A stretch of 64,000 nt of DNA, taken from Chloranthus sessilifolius. Taxonomy: Eukaryota; Streptophyta; Magnoliopsida; Chloranthales; Chloranthaceae. The translations under genes were made by a program, and so were the position numbers. This document shows positions 1 to 12,980 of the stretch, one piece after another. The DNA is taken from NCBI GenBank assembly GCA_021018995.1, contig CM037590.1:103975097-104039096 (forward strand). Reading direction: 5' to 3'. Each line of letters starts with the position of its first letter. The stretch's first letter is position 1. Below the pieces are notes generated by a model that worked only from the letters and a program-made list of their open reading frames with translations, ran no database searches and was not told the DNA's origin.

Positions 1-742
1 CAGAGGAGATACGTGATGCTATGATCGAACTCTTTGTCATGTTTCGGCACCATTAAAATCTCATATTCTATGGTTAGTAGGAGTTTATCCTCCTCCCGCC
101 ACCTTACGATGACATCCAGTAGTATGGGGACATCAAGGATGCCCTCGCAGCATACTTATACACTTCTAGTAAAGTTGCCAGAGATGTTCTCACAGCCTGC
201 TTATGCATCCCTGAGCTCATTGACTTGTTCATTCATTGTAATGCTCTCGCTTGATTTTTGACATGTAAATATATATTCTTGAAAGCATCCTGCTAGCGTA
301 AGAATAATGAGTTTTGATTGAACCTAACATCTTCATTTTTTTTTTGCTCTAACGCTTCCTCCAATGGCAGAGGAAGGGAAACAAGGATCTAGTGTTACTT
401 ATGCTTTTGAAAGAGGTTAGATAGGTCACTAGTCCTTTGATCAAATTGCCCTAGTGAGAAAAGGTGGGCGATAAATCAGAGGTCTTAAGGATATTCTAAG
501 GATTGAAGACGTACGACCAATGAATGGGTCGTGACGACTACGTGGGTGATACGTATAAGTATTTAATCACGGGATGTGACGATCACAGGGCTAAGGATAA
601 TATTTTCGAAGGTACATGGCGTTCCAAGGGCTAGGGAGTTCTTCCCCATCTTGGTTTGCCAGTTTATAGGCAGTTCCAGGGTATGCGGCTGTTATGACAG
701 ATGGGCATGCTTAGAAGGCATAATTTTCTTCAGGACTAATTC
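1..742 (-). other. Element A post-integrase spacer
   Basis: No gene is seen here. The stretch around 50-160 is the reverse complement of 18720-18850 in element B, for example the shared gaggaggataaactc-type segment, so it is the conserved region that follows integrase in this family. In B the matching spacer leads to an antisense gene, so A probably carries one too, left of base 1. Short open frames on the plus strand here look incidental. Confidence 0.75.
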
Positions 743-1800
743 TTAAATATTAAAGGTTTGTTTAAGGACTTTCTTATCATAAGCCCTGGCCACTCTCCTC
801 TGATATACCTGAGCATGATCAGCTGCCCTTAGACGCATTTCATCGAGCTGCTCTAACTGCCTGAGTAGGGAAAATTCTCTCTTGTCTAAGGATAGCTCAT
901 CATTGAGTTGGATGCGTAAAGATGGTACTTGTATCTCATATGGTAGGACTACCTCCATCCCGTAGGTAAGGAGGTAGGGAGTTTGGTCAGTGGTCATATG
1001 AATAAAGGTCTTATAGGCCCAGAGTACTTCTGGTAGTCGTTTAGGCCAGTCGGCCCCACTGCTTATTTCTACTGTGTACTTCAGGATTCGGATTAGCATT
1101 TTGTTTGTAGTTTCTACCTGTCCATTACCTTGAGGGTAGAACGGTGATGAGTGGCATAGATCAATGCCGTACTTCTTACATAACTTCTTTGTCTTCTCCA
1201 TGATAAATTGTGATCCGTTGTCAGTGATAAACATCGTGGGTACTCCAAACCTGGTGATGATATTTTGAACGATAAACCTTACGAGTGTTGAAGCAGTGAT
1301 TCTGACATAGGATTCAGCTTCTATCCATTTGGTATAGTATTTGATCGCTGTAAGTATGAATGCGTGCTTGTGAGTGTTCCCAACTGTATCTGTAAAAGGT
1401 CCAATGACATCAAAGGCCCACATTGAAAATGACCATGGTGAGGTCATAGTGTTCAATGCAACTGATGGAGCTTTGATGAGTGTGGCGTGTTCCTGGCATT
1501 GCTTGCAGGATTAGACGTAGAGGTGGCAATCTCTGATCATTGTCGGCTAGAAGTAGCCTTATCGTGTAACTTGATCGACGAGCCTCTATTTACCAGAGTG
1601 GGCACCGTAGGCACTAGCGTGTGCTTCTCGAATGATGTATTATCCTTCGACAGTCGTGACGCATCTAGTAGTACTCCTTTAGTGAAGGCTTCTTTATATA
1701 ATATTTCACCGAGTATGCAAAATTGGGGGCATCGGTTCCTTACAGTCTTTCGTTCGATCTTCGTGGTATATAGAGGAACATGTTGATGTTTCAAGAAGTT
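743..1800 (-). pseudogene. Element A integrase region
   Basis: The product would join element DNA to the host chromosome in the nucleus. The core shows WAFDVIGPF with the first catalytic Asp, then FITDNGSQF with the second, then NGQVETTNK with the third acidic residue, followed by the VLWAYKTF and TYGMEVVLPYEI blocks typical of plant Ty3/gypsy integrases. The upstream part (about 1480-1800) corresponds to the zinc-binding N-terminal region. It matches the integrase of element B (17530-18642) at most positions over the core. It is a fossil and not intact. Confidence 0.88.
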
Positions 1801-1929
1801 CCAGATGTCGAAATACCACGATTGTCCATCGTCAGTCAATGATTTTTCAAATCTGAACATAGCGACTTCGGTTTTTGTCTTGACGTGCTCTTCCGGGGTG
1901 ATTGCTTCTTTCGGTCCTGTACTTGTGGG

Positions 1930-3840
1930 GAGGATGGGTAATTCTCTCTTGACGGTCCATGCTACCTTATGGGCGGGTACTGTCAGCTTTTTGATAAAGA
2001 AGGTTTTGGTATTTTGTCCGATGGGTATTTGGATGACCGAGGCTAGCGTGGCTAAGGAATTTGTGAGCTCGATTTCTAATCTAGGGATGTGCGTGAAAGA
2101 TATTCTTTCAAATTTATTTATTAAATATTGAGCGGTTTCTAGGTACGCCATTAGTCTTCTTTCCTTAGTTTTCCATTCTTCTATGACTTGTGAAATTAAG
2201 AGTTTGGAATTACCGATGGTTTTTAACTGTTTAACACCTAACTGTAGTGTTGCTCGTAGTCCAGCTATAAAGGCTTTGTATTTTGCGATATTATTAGTGA
2301 CAGGGAAATCTAGTTGAAAAGCTTTAGGCATGACAACTCTTTTTGGGCTTAAGAGGACTATCCCGATACTTTTTCCTTTGTGATTTAGAGTGCTGTCAAA
2401 ATAAAGGGTCCATGAGGTCCTATCGGGCTCTTGATTATGAATCATGAAAAGGTCCTCATCGAGAAAATCCGCGTGTATGGGCTCATCACTCAGGAGTGGG
2501 AGATCTGCGAGGTAATCAATGATTGCTTGCCCTTTGATCGATTTCTGCATGACATAAGTGATATCGAATTCTTGAAGGAGCATATGCCAGCGCATGATCT
2601 TTCCTAATTGCGGGCTTTTCGAATACATACTTCATAGGGTCCATTAAGGCTAGTACTAGTATTTTATGCGCACTAAAGTAGTGTCGTAATTTGGTAGAGG
2701 CCCACACCAATGTGAGGAAAGTCTTCTCCATTTAAGTATATTTTCGTTCGTATTTGACCATCGTCCTACTGAGATAATAGATAGTCTTCTCTCTCTTGTC
2801 GTCTTCTTCATATTTTCTGAGGATTACTCCCATTGCTTTGTCGTTCGTTGAGAGGTATAGAATTAGGGGTCTTTCGGGGACATGTGACTATAGTATTGGC
2901 GGGTTAAAGAGGTACTTCTTAATGTTGTCGAAGGCTTGCTGACACTGATCATCCCATTTGTACTTAGTTCCTCCTTTAAGTAGTCTATAGAAAGGATCGC
3001 ATCTGTCTGAATGCTGGGAGATAAATCTTCTGATGAACTGCAATCTTCCTATCAGGCCTCATAATTCTTTGATATTACTGGGAGGCAGTATCGCGAGGAT
3101 GGCTCTGACTTTTGCAGGGTCAACTTCGATCCCTCGCTTGCTAACTATAAAACCAAGTAATTTTTCGGAGGTGACTCCGAAGACACATTTTTTTGGGTTC
3201 ATTTTTAGCTGATATTTCTTAACTCTTTGTAACACCAGTTGGAGCGCTTAAATATGTCCTACTCGCATTTGGGACTTCACTAGTATGTCCTTGACGTAGA
3301 CTTTTATACATTGATGCATCATGTCATGAAAGATAGCCATCATGGCGCATTGATAGGTGGCTCCTGCGTTCTTGAGCCCAAAAGGCATGATGACGTAGCA
3401 GTAAGTCCCCCATGGTGTGGTAAAAGAAGTCTTCTCTTGGTCGGACTCTGCTAATTTGATCTGATTATATCCAGAGAAACCGTCCATAAAGGATAGCATC
3501 TCATGTCCAGCGGTGTTGTCGATTAGAGTGCCAATGTGTGGAAGTGGGAAGTCATCTTTTGGGCATGCCTGGTTGAGGTTTCAAAAGTCGATGCAAACTT
3601 GTACTCTGCCGTCTTTCTTGGCAATAGGTATTATGTTGGCGACCCACTTAGGGTAAAGAACGACTCAGATAAATTTGGCTTTGTGTAACTTGTCAACTTC
3701 CTCTCTAACTTGGAGGGCGATTTGTGGGTGCATCCTAGGGAGTTTCTGCTTAACAAGCTTTGTATTGGTTTCTAAGACGAGGTGATGTTCTACTAAACTT
3801 GGGTCTAAACCGGGCATGTCCTCATAGGACCATGCAAAGG
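1930..3840 (-). pseudogene. Element A reverse transcriptase, RNase H and second RNase H region
   Basis: Reverse transcriptase lies at about 3100-3840: the FMDGFSGYNQIKLAESD block with the first catalytic Asp, then MPFGLKNAGATYQ, then the position of the YxDD-type motif. The connection and first RNase H follow (about 2500-3100), marked by KIMRWHMLLQEFDITYV and a DYLADLP end. A second, archaeal-type RNase H follows (about 1930-2460), with WTLYFDSTLN and GIVLLSP and the acidic pattern of that fold. Two RNase H domains in series are a known mark of Tat/Ogre elements. The region is spread over several frames and is decayed. Confidence 0.85.
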
Positions 3841-5810
3841 AATCGAGGTGTTCTTACAGGACTTGTGCAATTTGTTGGTGTTCCTTGGCGTTAAGCATTG
3901 CACTAATTAGTAGCTTCTTGGGTTTCTCTTCAGTGCTAAAGTTAAGTTCTTTCGTGGGTTCTGTGGCTGCTTGGGTTTGCTCATCGAAATGCTTGATAAC
4001 CCGTTGGAAGTCCAGTGCCTCCTCAGCAATTGGTGCTCTCTCTTCGTCCTCGGTAAGTTTATATACTGCAAAATTACTACACTGGGGATCTGAGTTTATG
4101 AAAGGTAACCCTTCATCTGTACAATCTATGATTGAGAGATCCTCGGTAAGGTGAAGGTCAAGACTACTGATTCTTCTCTTAAAGTCACAAACTATCTCAT
4201 CTGCTATGATCATTGGCTTATTGTCTAGCTAGGACGCTTTACATCCTTGTGCGGGGAATGGGATAGAAACCTTAGGAGAAAAGTCTCCTTCTTGGTGACA
4301 AATTTGGTTCGGGACGAAGAGTTCCCATTCTTTTCTAGGGTTTTCTGATTTTTTTGGATTTTATATTTCTAAATTTTTAGGGTTTTCTGTTTCTTCTATT
4401 TTTTTGATTTTTGATAATAAATATGGTACAAGGTCGGTCGCCTTAAGGGGCGTCGGGAGAATTGCTTCCTCTAGTTGAGGGAGCGAGACAGCTGCTGGAG
4501 CCGTTCGGGTGATTCTTCGAGAAATGCAGACTTATTGTGAATTTGGTATTTTTTTTTTGGACTCCTCATCTGATGAGATCTTTTGAATGAGTGATGCTGG
4601 TGACAGCGGTGCCGACGCCTGGATTTCTTCTGCCACATTGATCGCCTCTTCTTCGAAGAAGCTCTGAAGATCATAGTCAATTAAACTATCATCCTTTCGG
4701 TTGTAATAATATTATTCTTCTCACTAAGGGGGATCTCCCAAAGGATCCTTAGGGATAGCGAGTTCTTGTAGTTGATCTTCATAATATGTTAGGATGAGTG
4801 CGCATGCCCGGCAGCGAGGTTGATAATGGTAAAGAATGCAGGGGGATTCCCAAGGACATTCCCATCTTTCTAGGTTAGTGTCGAAGATGGTATTGAATTC
4901 ATCTTCTTGATCTGATAGTGCTTGAAGTCCTAGATTGGCTTGCTCCGCTAACTCGAGTGCCAGGAAGTCTATCCAGTAGTCCTCGTCATCACTCGGGGGA
5001 GGTTGCCATTCTTCCTCAAGAGATTTCTAAAATATTTAGAGTTCTGGCGAATCTGGGGGCGTAGAAGTGTCTAGTTAAATTTCCTCTTCAAAGTTTATGA
5101 GGGTGACGTGAGTGTTTCCCCCTAGGTAAACTAGATGACCGTCGGGATTTTCTGCTTCTTATGTCGGTAGCCAAGCTAGTAGGTCATTACTTGTGTCAGT
5201 TGTCACGAGGTTGGAATGATTCAATTCTCTTATCGTAGAGTGTCGGATCCAACTAGCAAAGCATTCTAATATGCTGGTGCATGCCCTACAGTGGGGTTGG
5301 TATGGGTAGGCGATATAAGGGGAGTCTTAAGGGCATTCCCATCCCTCAAGGCCAAGGCCGAGGCGAATGCTATACGAGTTAGTATTTTCTTGTAGAGTGT
5401 CATCTCTTTCCCATGTTAAGCGTAAGTGCTCTTCACTATCTTGCAAGGCTACTATGTGAAAATCTTCGTCGCCAGTGGATTCCCAATCTTCTACTCATGG
5501 GTCGGGTTCTAGAGGTTCTTCTCTCCTTTCTTCTGTAAATTCCTTAGTGTTAAACATGAGCTTGACTCCTTCAAGCAGTTTATCGATATCGTCATTTAAA
5601 TTGGTTAAATCATTGAATGCTTTAGTCATTTACTCAGTTTTCATCTCTTGGGATCTAGTGAAGGACACTTCCTTATACTTTGGCACATCTACTTTCTCAG
5701 TGGTCCCGTAGGCGAAGTGGTCATTTAGAGACCATTTTGGTGAGGTAGGAGGAAGTCGGCTTGCGGGCCGTCCGATTGGTAACCTAATGCTACGTGCTTA
5801 CGTATTTGCG
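3841..5810 (-). other. Element A protease-RT linker
   Basis: This stretch lies between protease and RT. The part nearest RT (3854-4213) encodes an acidic segment with SLDLHLTEDLSIIDC and STEEKPKKLLISAML; the same segment stands at 15070-15370 in element B, so it belongs to the polyprotein. The rest (4214-5810) has no recognisable domain, and its Ser/Glu/Asp-rich coding is heavily decayed. Tat elements commonly have such a long low-complexity linker here. Confidence 0.6.
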
Positions 5811-6470
5811 TTAGGACAACGGGTCCACACGACCTTGCTTATTTTTACTGAGTTCGGTATGGGGAACATATCTAAGTTGGTACATAAGGTCCCACCCTTT
5901 TATCACGGTAGGGTTAATGGCATAGAGTTTGGCGAGGTCTGGGCCAACCTCTCTTCTGATTAATTTTTGTTGACGCGTTAGGAGAAAACTAGGAGGGGTA
6001 GGGGGACGAACTTCCGCAACGGTTGTCTCATTAGGGATTTGCGTCTTTTGAATGTGGCCCATGTTCAACACATAATCATGAGCGGTTGGTATGCTCGCTA
6101 TGTAATCAATATCCATCTCCTGAAGGGGTGCATCAGCGTATATACAGACGATGGAGTCCTCGTATGAGAATTTGATGCATTGATGGTATGTGGATGCGAC
6201 AACCTTCATTGACTCTAGCCATTTTCTTCCTAAAATGAGATTGTACATACTAGCAGAATCAGAAACATGGAAGGTAATGTCTTTCATTATAGATCCAAGG
6301 CGAACCTGTAGCTTGATAGTTCCTTTGATAAAGTGATGCGACCTATCATAAGTTATGAGTGACAGTGCGGAGGGCCTGACATCCTGCTCTGTATATTCGA
6401 GCGTTTTTAACATGGTGAGAGGATAGATGTTAAGTCCTGCTCCCGTGTCAATGAGTGCGTGTGCTACAGA
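5811..6470 (-). pseudogene. Element A aspartic protease region
   Basis: The active-site block ALIDTGAGLNIYPL reads on the minus strand near 6410-6465, followed by a beta-rich stretch (KGTIKLQVRLGSIMKDITF) and the terminal NLILGRKWL block of retroviral-type aspartic proteases. It would cut the gag-pol polyprotein. A segment with PTPPSFLLTRQQKLIRREVG follows and has a close copy at 14520-14590 in element B; that is where A interrupts B. Confidence 0.82.
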
Positions 6471-8559
6471 GAATCCTTTAATTATGATTGTAAGATATAT
6501 GGGGGCCGCACTCTCGCGGAGTGATTCTTAAGCATGTCTGTGTCTGTAAAAGTGAGCGTCGGAGGCTGTGCCATGACCAAGGTGATTTGATGAAGCTCAT
6601 CTAGGGTGTTATCCTCATCTACTTGTGTGTCTTTAAGTGTCCTTATCAACAACCGATGATGGTCAGGTGATTTCTTGATGAGTTATAGTATGGATATCTG
6701 GGCTGAGATCTTCTGGAGATGCCACAGAAGGTCGTATTCTTGTCTTGGCTCGAGCGCAGTTTCTTTGCCTGGCCGATGGGCCTTCGGTGCAGGTGGTGGG
6801 AATGGTTGAGGTGCAGGAATTGGTGGAGGGATGGTGTGAGGTGAGGGAGGTAAGTTAACTTCTCTTTCTCTCATATTTCCCTCTAGTAGTTGTGCATTCG
6901 TGAAATCCTTATTTCGAGGGAAAGGCAGAGGTGGGTAATTGGTTCCCGATTTGAGAATTGGGCAAGTAGGTTGTTGACCGAACTCAGCGCTGCTTGACGC
7001 GGTTGTATTTGTGAAATGGGTGAAATTTGAGGTTGGAACGCGTACCTGAATGGTGCCGCTCCAAGGTGGGAGGTACTGTGTATAATCTTCCTCTTCTAGG
7101 AAAGCAGAGACTAGTGTCTCGCACGGGTCAGGATCTTCTTCTGGCTCACTTTCTTCTAGATTCAGTAAAAACTTGGTGGTTGTTTCTTTATCCTGACTTG
7201 GAGTCTCTCGGGTGACACATTCTACCCATGCAACAATTTGGGTTGCAGTTTGGAGAGCGTGATCCCCATACTCGAGTTCAGAATCGAACAAAGGGAGAGG
7301 TAATAGTGTTGGTTTGGGATTTGGAGGGGTTGAAGGCCCTGGAGGGTGACTACGGAGGAATGGCCTCCTAGCCCTAAAGGAATGGACTCGTATCTGAGTA
7401 AATTTTTTATAAGGAGGTGGATTCGGCGGGGCGATGCGAGTGATCACGGCCGAGGGATGCGGGGTGAAGGAGCTCTTGCTGGTGTGGCAGAAGCAGCAGA
7501 GGGTTGAATGTGTGTGATTAAGGGGGAAGGTTGGAAGGAGGATCGACTGGAGAGATCTACGGTGGTGACTTGAGCCAGTGTTGTTTGGTTATGGTTGGGC
7601 ATGTGGTTATTACCGATCCCTAAATTTTATTGGGGTTGGTTATTATTAGGGTTAGGATTCCTAAGTGCTTCCCAATTGATCTGACTTCGGTCATTCATGT
7701 CATAGATTACATCCCTGAGGACCCAACAGTCTTCTAGGTTGTGTTTCGCGTATCGATGGAAAGCACAATATTTACTATAGTCTAGATTTACAGGCCATGG
7801 GCAAAATTTTTCTTGCGAGAATCGGAGGAGATTTTGAGTGTTAAGGAGATGGAAGATGTTGGGAATTGTATCCAATAAAGAGGGATAGTGTTCCCACCTC
7901 GGTTGGTAGGGGCCTCTGATTGGGTTAAAGTTCTACGGTGGGAGCACACTATTGTAATTCGGCACGTGGGCTAGTCGATTTTGTGCCGTGTTATGATTCT
8001 AATAGGTATTGGGATATTGATTTCTATTATGATATTGGCCCTGATTCTGGTTCTGGTTTTGGTTTGTATATCTTTGTTGATTAGTGCTTTGGTTTTGATT
8101 GGTATACCATTGTTGATTTTGATTTTGTCTGAAATTTTGCGGTTGAAAGTTTCCGTTACTAGAGTTTTGTCTTTGGTTGACAACGGTGTTAACTTGCTCA
8201 GTTCCTAAGGCTTTTTTATTATTTTTCGATTTTGATTCACTAGAAGATCCTACTTTCGATGTGACTATGGATAGAGCAAGGTTTCTGCCTTTAATGTGTA
8301 ATGCTAGTCGGGATGCCCGAGAGTGGAGTGCGGTGAAGTCGGGGCAATCACTTATGACAAGTGTGCTCTTTAACGGTTCTCTAGTATTATGATGATAATG
8401 TCTACCGAATCCTTCTCTTTCATTGAAGTGTTGGTCCTAATAGCGAGTTTTCTCCATCTGGTGATGAAGTCGGTAAATTCTTCATCAGGTCCTTGCTTGG
8501 CTGCCATTAGATTGCTGAGACTGACCATTTGTTGCCTTTCCAGATGTGCCTACTTTATT

Positions 8560-10992
8560 TGTTGGTGGTAAAAGCAATTTAAAATCAAAGTAAATAGGGG
8601 ATGAAATCAGCACAACTGAGAAATCCTAGACCTGCAAGATACAGGGTCCATTTGTAGGAAGTTTTGATAAGAGTTTGTCCACAGGGAAAAGTGATCTATG
8701 GCTCCAAGGGAGCCATCTCTAGCAGTCCCTCTAGATCTGACTACAGATCTGGCAGTCCTAAAAGGAGGGGAGTTTAGGGTCACTTATTCTAAGTATCCTA
8801 AGGTAGCCTAATGAATTAACTACAGAAAGGGTTGAGAAGATGGATGGAGTGTGGGAAAATAAATATAAAAGGGTGAGAAGTATGCTATTGGGTTCAGATC
8901 TGCTGGAATTTATGACTCAGATCCAGGTCTGCTGATATAGAAATCCTGTCCAATGGCTACATTACCTCCAAAGAGGAGAAAGAATCCAACTCATCCCTGT
9001 GCCATGATCCAATCCCTTAAGGTTATAACCTGTCCACTTAAATGGTCACAGACTATCCCATAGGGGAACCACAATCCAGAGATGGGTCAAAACAAGTTAA
9101 TCATTGTAGGCACTACTTCATCCAGGGTACAAGCTCAAGAATCCATAGGGAACCTCAACCACTAAAGCTCTATGTGTGGGGCCAAGGCTGTATAGGACCA
9201 TGATAGCCCAGACACATAGAACCAGCAAGAGATTGAGTACCACCTTAGATCTAGCTGTCCATTGCTTGAGTGGGACTACAATGGTCCAGTCGCAAGCCTA
9301 CAATCTCCATACCCATATCAGATCTGCCATTTGATGGCGGGTCTATACTAATATAGGGGAGTCTGTCTCTGTACAATCTCCTACCAGGCTACAAGCTTAG
9401 GCTCGGAGAAGAAGGATCCATTTTGGATAAGTGAATTGGATTCACCATAAGGCTATAACCTGTCCACATGAATGGTCACAGACTATCCCAGAGGCTATCC
9501 TCCTCACGGAGCCCAAAATAAAACAAGAATATTGCTACCACCACCATGGTCACAAGGCTACTAGCTCAGGCTTCCATGGGGATTTCAGATCTAGTGGGTC
9601 CTGTGGTGGGGCTAAGGCTGTATCGGACCATGATAGCTCAGACACACAGGTCACTTGGATCTGAATGGGTTCTTAGAATCAGTCCTCCATTGCTTTGAAT
9701 CACAGCCAAAGCAATGGCGGATTACAAGGCTGCAGCCTTGCACAGAATAGCTCACAAACACACGAATCCTATAAAAGTACAACACCCAATCATAAATTCC
9801 ATTAATCTAATCTCAATAGACATATGATAGGCATGGCTGCAAGTCATGGAGAGAAGAAAAAGAAAAAGGAAAACTACTTACAACTAGAACAGAAAAGAAG
9901 AAGATCTCAGATCTCGTATCAGTGATAAGGTCTGAGCTTCCGCTGGTGTCTAAGTCTAAGAACTCTAAAAAGTCTCAAAAGAAGCCCCCTAAACCTAAAC
10001 CTAAACCAGGATTAGGTTTATATAGCAGTGGGTGTGGCTGCGCATTAGGGTTAGGAAACCCTAATTTTAGCGATGCCACGTGGTCCATTAATGATCCTTG
10101 GATGCCTCGGGGTGCGTGCACAGAGATTTGAGCATGGAAGTGCATGCCCTAATCATTAAAAATCCTCAGAATGTCCTCTACAGAATGATGGAAATTGGAG
10201 TTCAGAGCTTCGCCAGGTTGCAGCTGATTCCTAGACTTGTCGTGTGGTAGCACTGACTTCGCGAGGATGAGTTTGCATTAAAACTTCAGACGTCGCAGGA
10301 TTGCAGCTTCTTGATGCTTTGAGCAGTTGCTAGGTAGATAGTTAAGCTCTCGCTAGATTGGGCTTCGCATGGTTGGATTGCTACTTGTGAATAGCGTGGG
10401 AACTGCGCAAGCATTCCATTTCACAATAGATCTTCGCGAGGCTTACTTTGGTCTTCGCGAGGCTGCTTTCTTCTTGAACAGCATAAGAACTGCGCGAGAC
10501 GTTCACTTCTTAGTGGAACTTCACAAGGATCCTCGCGAGGCTTTAAGGCTTTTTTCCGAATCAGCAGATGTTCTCTTGACATTTGTCCTGCTACTCTGAT
10601 GGTCGATGCAGTGTTCTCTTGAACTGTGCGACCTTTAACTTCTAAACTTTGCGAGAGCTGCGCGACTCAAGGCTTCTGAAGCTCTTCTATCACTCAACTG
10701 CACGCGAAGTTGTTGTGAAGTCTTGGGACTTCACAAGGACTGTGCGAAGCATATTTTTCTGAATCCTCTGGAGCTTTGTCAGCTGCGCGAGGCTTGCCTC
10801 AGGTCTGGATTCATGGCTCATTCTTCTGGGGGACTTCTGGTGCCAATACAGGCTCCTTAACATGATTTATGGCCTTATTGCACTGCTGTTTATTATCTAC
10901 AGAAAACACTTAACAAACCTTTATTAGATGGCTAAGGGTCTAATCAAAGGCTAAGTTAAGGGGTGAAAAGTGGTACTTTTCAGGTCTTAACA
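8560..10992 (-). mobile_element. 2.4-kb insertion in element A gag, possibly a solo LTR or non-autonomous element
   Basis: Gag coding stops at both edges of this block and resumes outside it. On the minus strand the block would begin TGTTAAGACCTG and end ACCACCAACA, so it has TG...CA ends like an LTR. No coding domain is visible. It holds a 430-bp internal direct duplication and a stretch (about 10190-10800) rich in cgcgaggc-like words. I could not find a matching target duplication at these exact edges, so the boundaries and the solo-LTR reading are tentative. Confidence 0.5.
9019..9700. repeat. 430-bp direct duplication inside the gag insertion
   Basis: Two diverged copies start at 9019 and 9449. 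Both open with aaggNtataacctgtccac, continue with aatggtcacagactatccca, and later share ggccNtgatagcNcagacaca-like words (near 9200 and 9625) and ccattgctt. The period is 430 bp. The copies differ by many substitutions and small indels, so the duplication is older than the present arrangement of its neighbours. Confidence 0.75.
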
Positions 10993-11942
10993 CCATCTCT
11001 TGGATCAAGTGTTTGTATTGGTCTAGGAATTGACCGACTAATTCATCGAAAGTTTCTATTTTATAAAGCGGGAGTCCCGCAAATTAATCTAAAACTTCTC
11101 CTTCTAATGAGCGTTATAAATAGTGAATGAGAAGTCCTTGATTATCACGTATGGGTCGGCAATCATTACAAAAGAGGGCCAAGTGGTAATTCGGATTTCC
11201 CGTGCCATTATATTTGATAAATTTCGGTGGCTTAAATCCTACTGGTAAATTAAACTCGACGTCCCGGTAAAATTTGTCAAATTTGAATGAGTGATCGGGT
11301 TCCTCTCTCTTGGCCATGTACTCGTCGAGCATTTTAGGGAGATCTTCAATTTTAATGGTGCTGTCTTTTGGAGCGACTCGTGAGCAAACCTTGTCTAAAG
11401 AGTCATCATTGAAGAATGTATGGGTAGGTTGTCTTAATGGTCTGGCGTGGGTTGACACCGTGCTCAGGGTAGGAGGTGGCCTCTCTTGTTGCTCTTATTC
11501 TTTTGAAAATTGTCGGGACCTAATGGTTTCGAATGTGGCGGCCAACCGTCGAAGCAATTCTTCGGAGTCGTCGTCTCCTCTTTGTATTATTTAAATACTA
11601 AGTTCTACGATCTGTTGAGCAGTAAGGTTTTGTCCGATGTTACCATCTCTTCCACTATGATTATTACCAGTGTGCGGGATAGAAAAAGGATTTTCTTGCT
11701 CGCCGGCCATATTAATCTCAGGTTGCAGTGGGCTGGAACTGTGAAACGATTCTTCTTCATATGTGGGGTTGTTATGATATCCCCACAATGGTGGGTCTCC
11801 TAAACTCACTCTTCGTATACCCGACATCTCGAGTCTTTGACGAAGACTCATATATATATAAAAGGGAATCTAAATGACACGATAGAAAAAAAATTAGGGA
11901 GATAGGATGAAAACTAACTATCTAGAAAAAGAGTTTGCAAAA

Positions 11943-11962
11943 GTGTCCAATCACGATCGCCA
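11943..11962 (-). other. Candidate primer-binding site of element A
   Basis: On the minus strand TGGCGATCGTGATTGGACAC begins three bases after the LTR end (...CACCAACA). A site starting TGG directly downstream of the 5' LTR is expected for tRNA priming. I did not identify the tRNA. Confidence 0.55.
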
Positions 11963-12349
11963 GTCTGTTGGTGCGTGCTCTTTTTGGGTTCCTCTCGGTT
12001 CCTGTTGAATCAGTGGCTCCAATTTTGTCCAAGTGGACTCTAGTGATGCGGCGTTTGGAATAGTGGAGGTAAAAAAAATAAAGGGGTTTCTAGGAAGGTT
12101 CTTAGAGTGTTGCGATCGCCAGCGGCAGATATTTATTGACGCTGCAACACGTCAATGATCACGCTTAAGAGCGGGTATAGGTTACTTCTATACTGAATCG
12201 TCTGCCTGCGAATGTCAGCAGCTATGTCTTTTTCTTAATTTAGATAGTTTAATTTCCGTTTTATTTCCCTTTATAGTTATAGTTCTGGTCAGTTTAGACT
12301 TCCCTGATTCTATTGTGAGTTTGGTTGTGTGGTGATCTATTATAGCTTA

Positions 12350-12980
12350 TTTAATTTAATATTCTAGTTCTATCAGAAGTCTAATTAATTTTTACTATTC
12401 CTATCCTTATTGAAAGTCTAATTAATTAAGTGTCCCCATACTATTAGAAGTCCAATTATAATTAGGTTTCCCAATTATGCTAGGAGTGCTTATATAGTAG
12501 TCTTGATGAAACTCTAATTAAGTCAAACATGCTAGTTATACTGAAATTCTAAGCAGAGCAAGTAAACTAGTTGTATTGGAATTCTAACTAAACCAAGTAT
12601 AACAGTCTTACTAGAATTCTAATTGAAATAGAAAATTAATTTGACTAAAACTCTAATTTAAGGCAAACGAATTAATTTTTTATTAAAATCTAATTAAGAT
12701 AAATAAACTGATTTTATTAAAAATCTAATTAAAATAAATAAACTAATTTGATTAAAATTCTAAGTAAAACAATGAATTAACTATTCTAAAAATCTAATTA
12801 AAGCGATGAATTAATTATACTAAATTCTAATTAAAGCGAGAAATTAACCAATTAAAATCTGATTTAAAGAAATTAATCAATCATACTAAAATCTAATTAA
12901 CTTAATTAATTAATTATGCTGAAATAAAATAAATCTACTAATTAATTATACTAAAAAAATAAAAAAAGGCAATCAATTAA
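12350..12980. repeat. AT-rich degenerate repeat block in the Tat-type LTR
   Basis: About 600 bp consist of variants of ctaattaaaNtaaataaac and actaaaattctaattaa, spaced about 30-45 bp. The equivalent block in element B's LTR is 28440-29200 on the other strand. It is shared by both elements and so belongs to the family. Confidence 0.75.

Larger units (their letters stand above)
6683..11851 (-). pseudogene. Element A gag region, interrupted by an insertion
   Basis: Gag appears to start near 11851 (MSLRQRLEMSG) just inside the leader. It contains the capsid-type block FNLPVGFKPPKFIKYNGTGN at about 11170-11290, SLSNLMAAKQGPDEEFTDF at about 8460-8525, and a Cys/His stretch YCAFHRYAKHNLEDCW at about 7720-7775. 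A Pro-rich tail (6683-7447) leads into the protease. A 2.4-kb insertion occupies 8560-10992. The region is decayed, with several breaks besides the insertion. Confidence 0.8.

Noticed and set aside
7971-8208. Overlapping low-complexity Ile/Thr or Leu/Ile frames
   Set aside because: They arise from a repetitive gattttggttttgg-type stretch within element A gag and have no domain.
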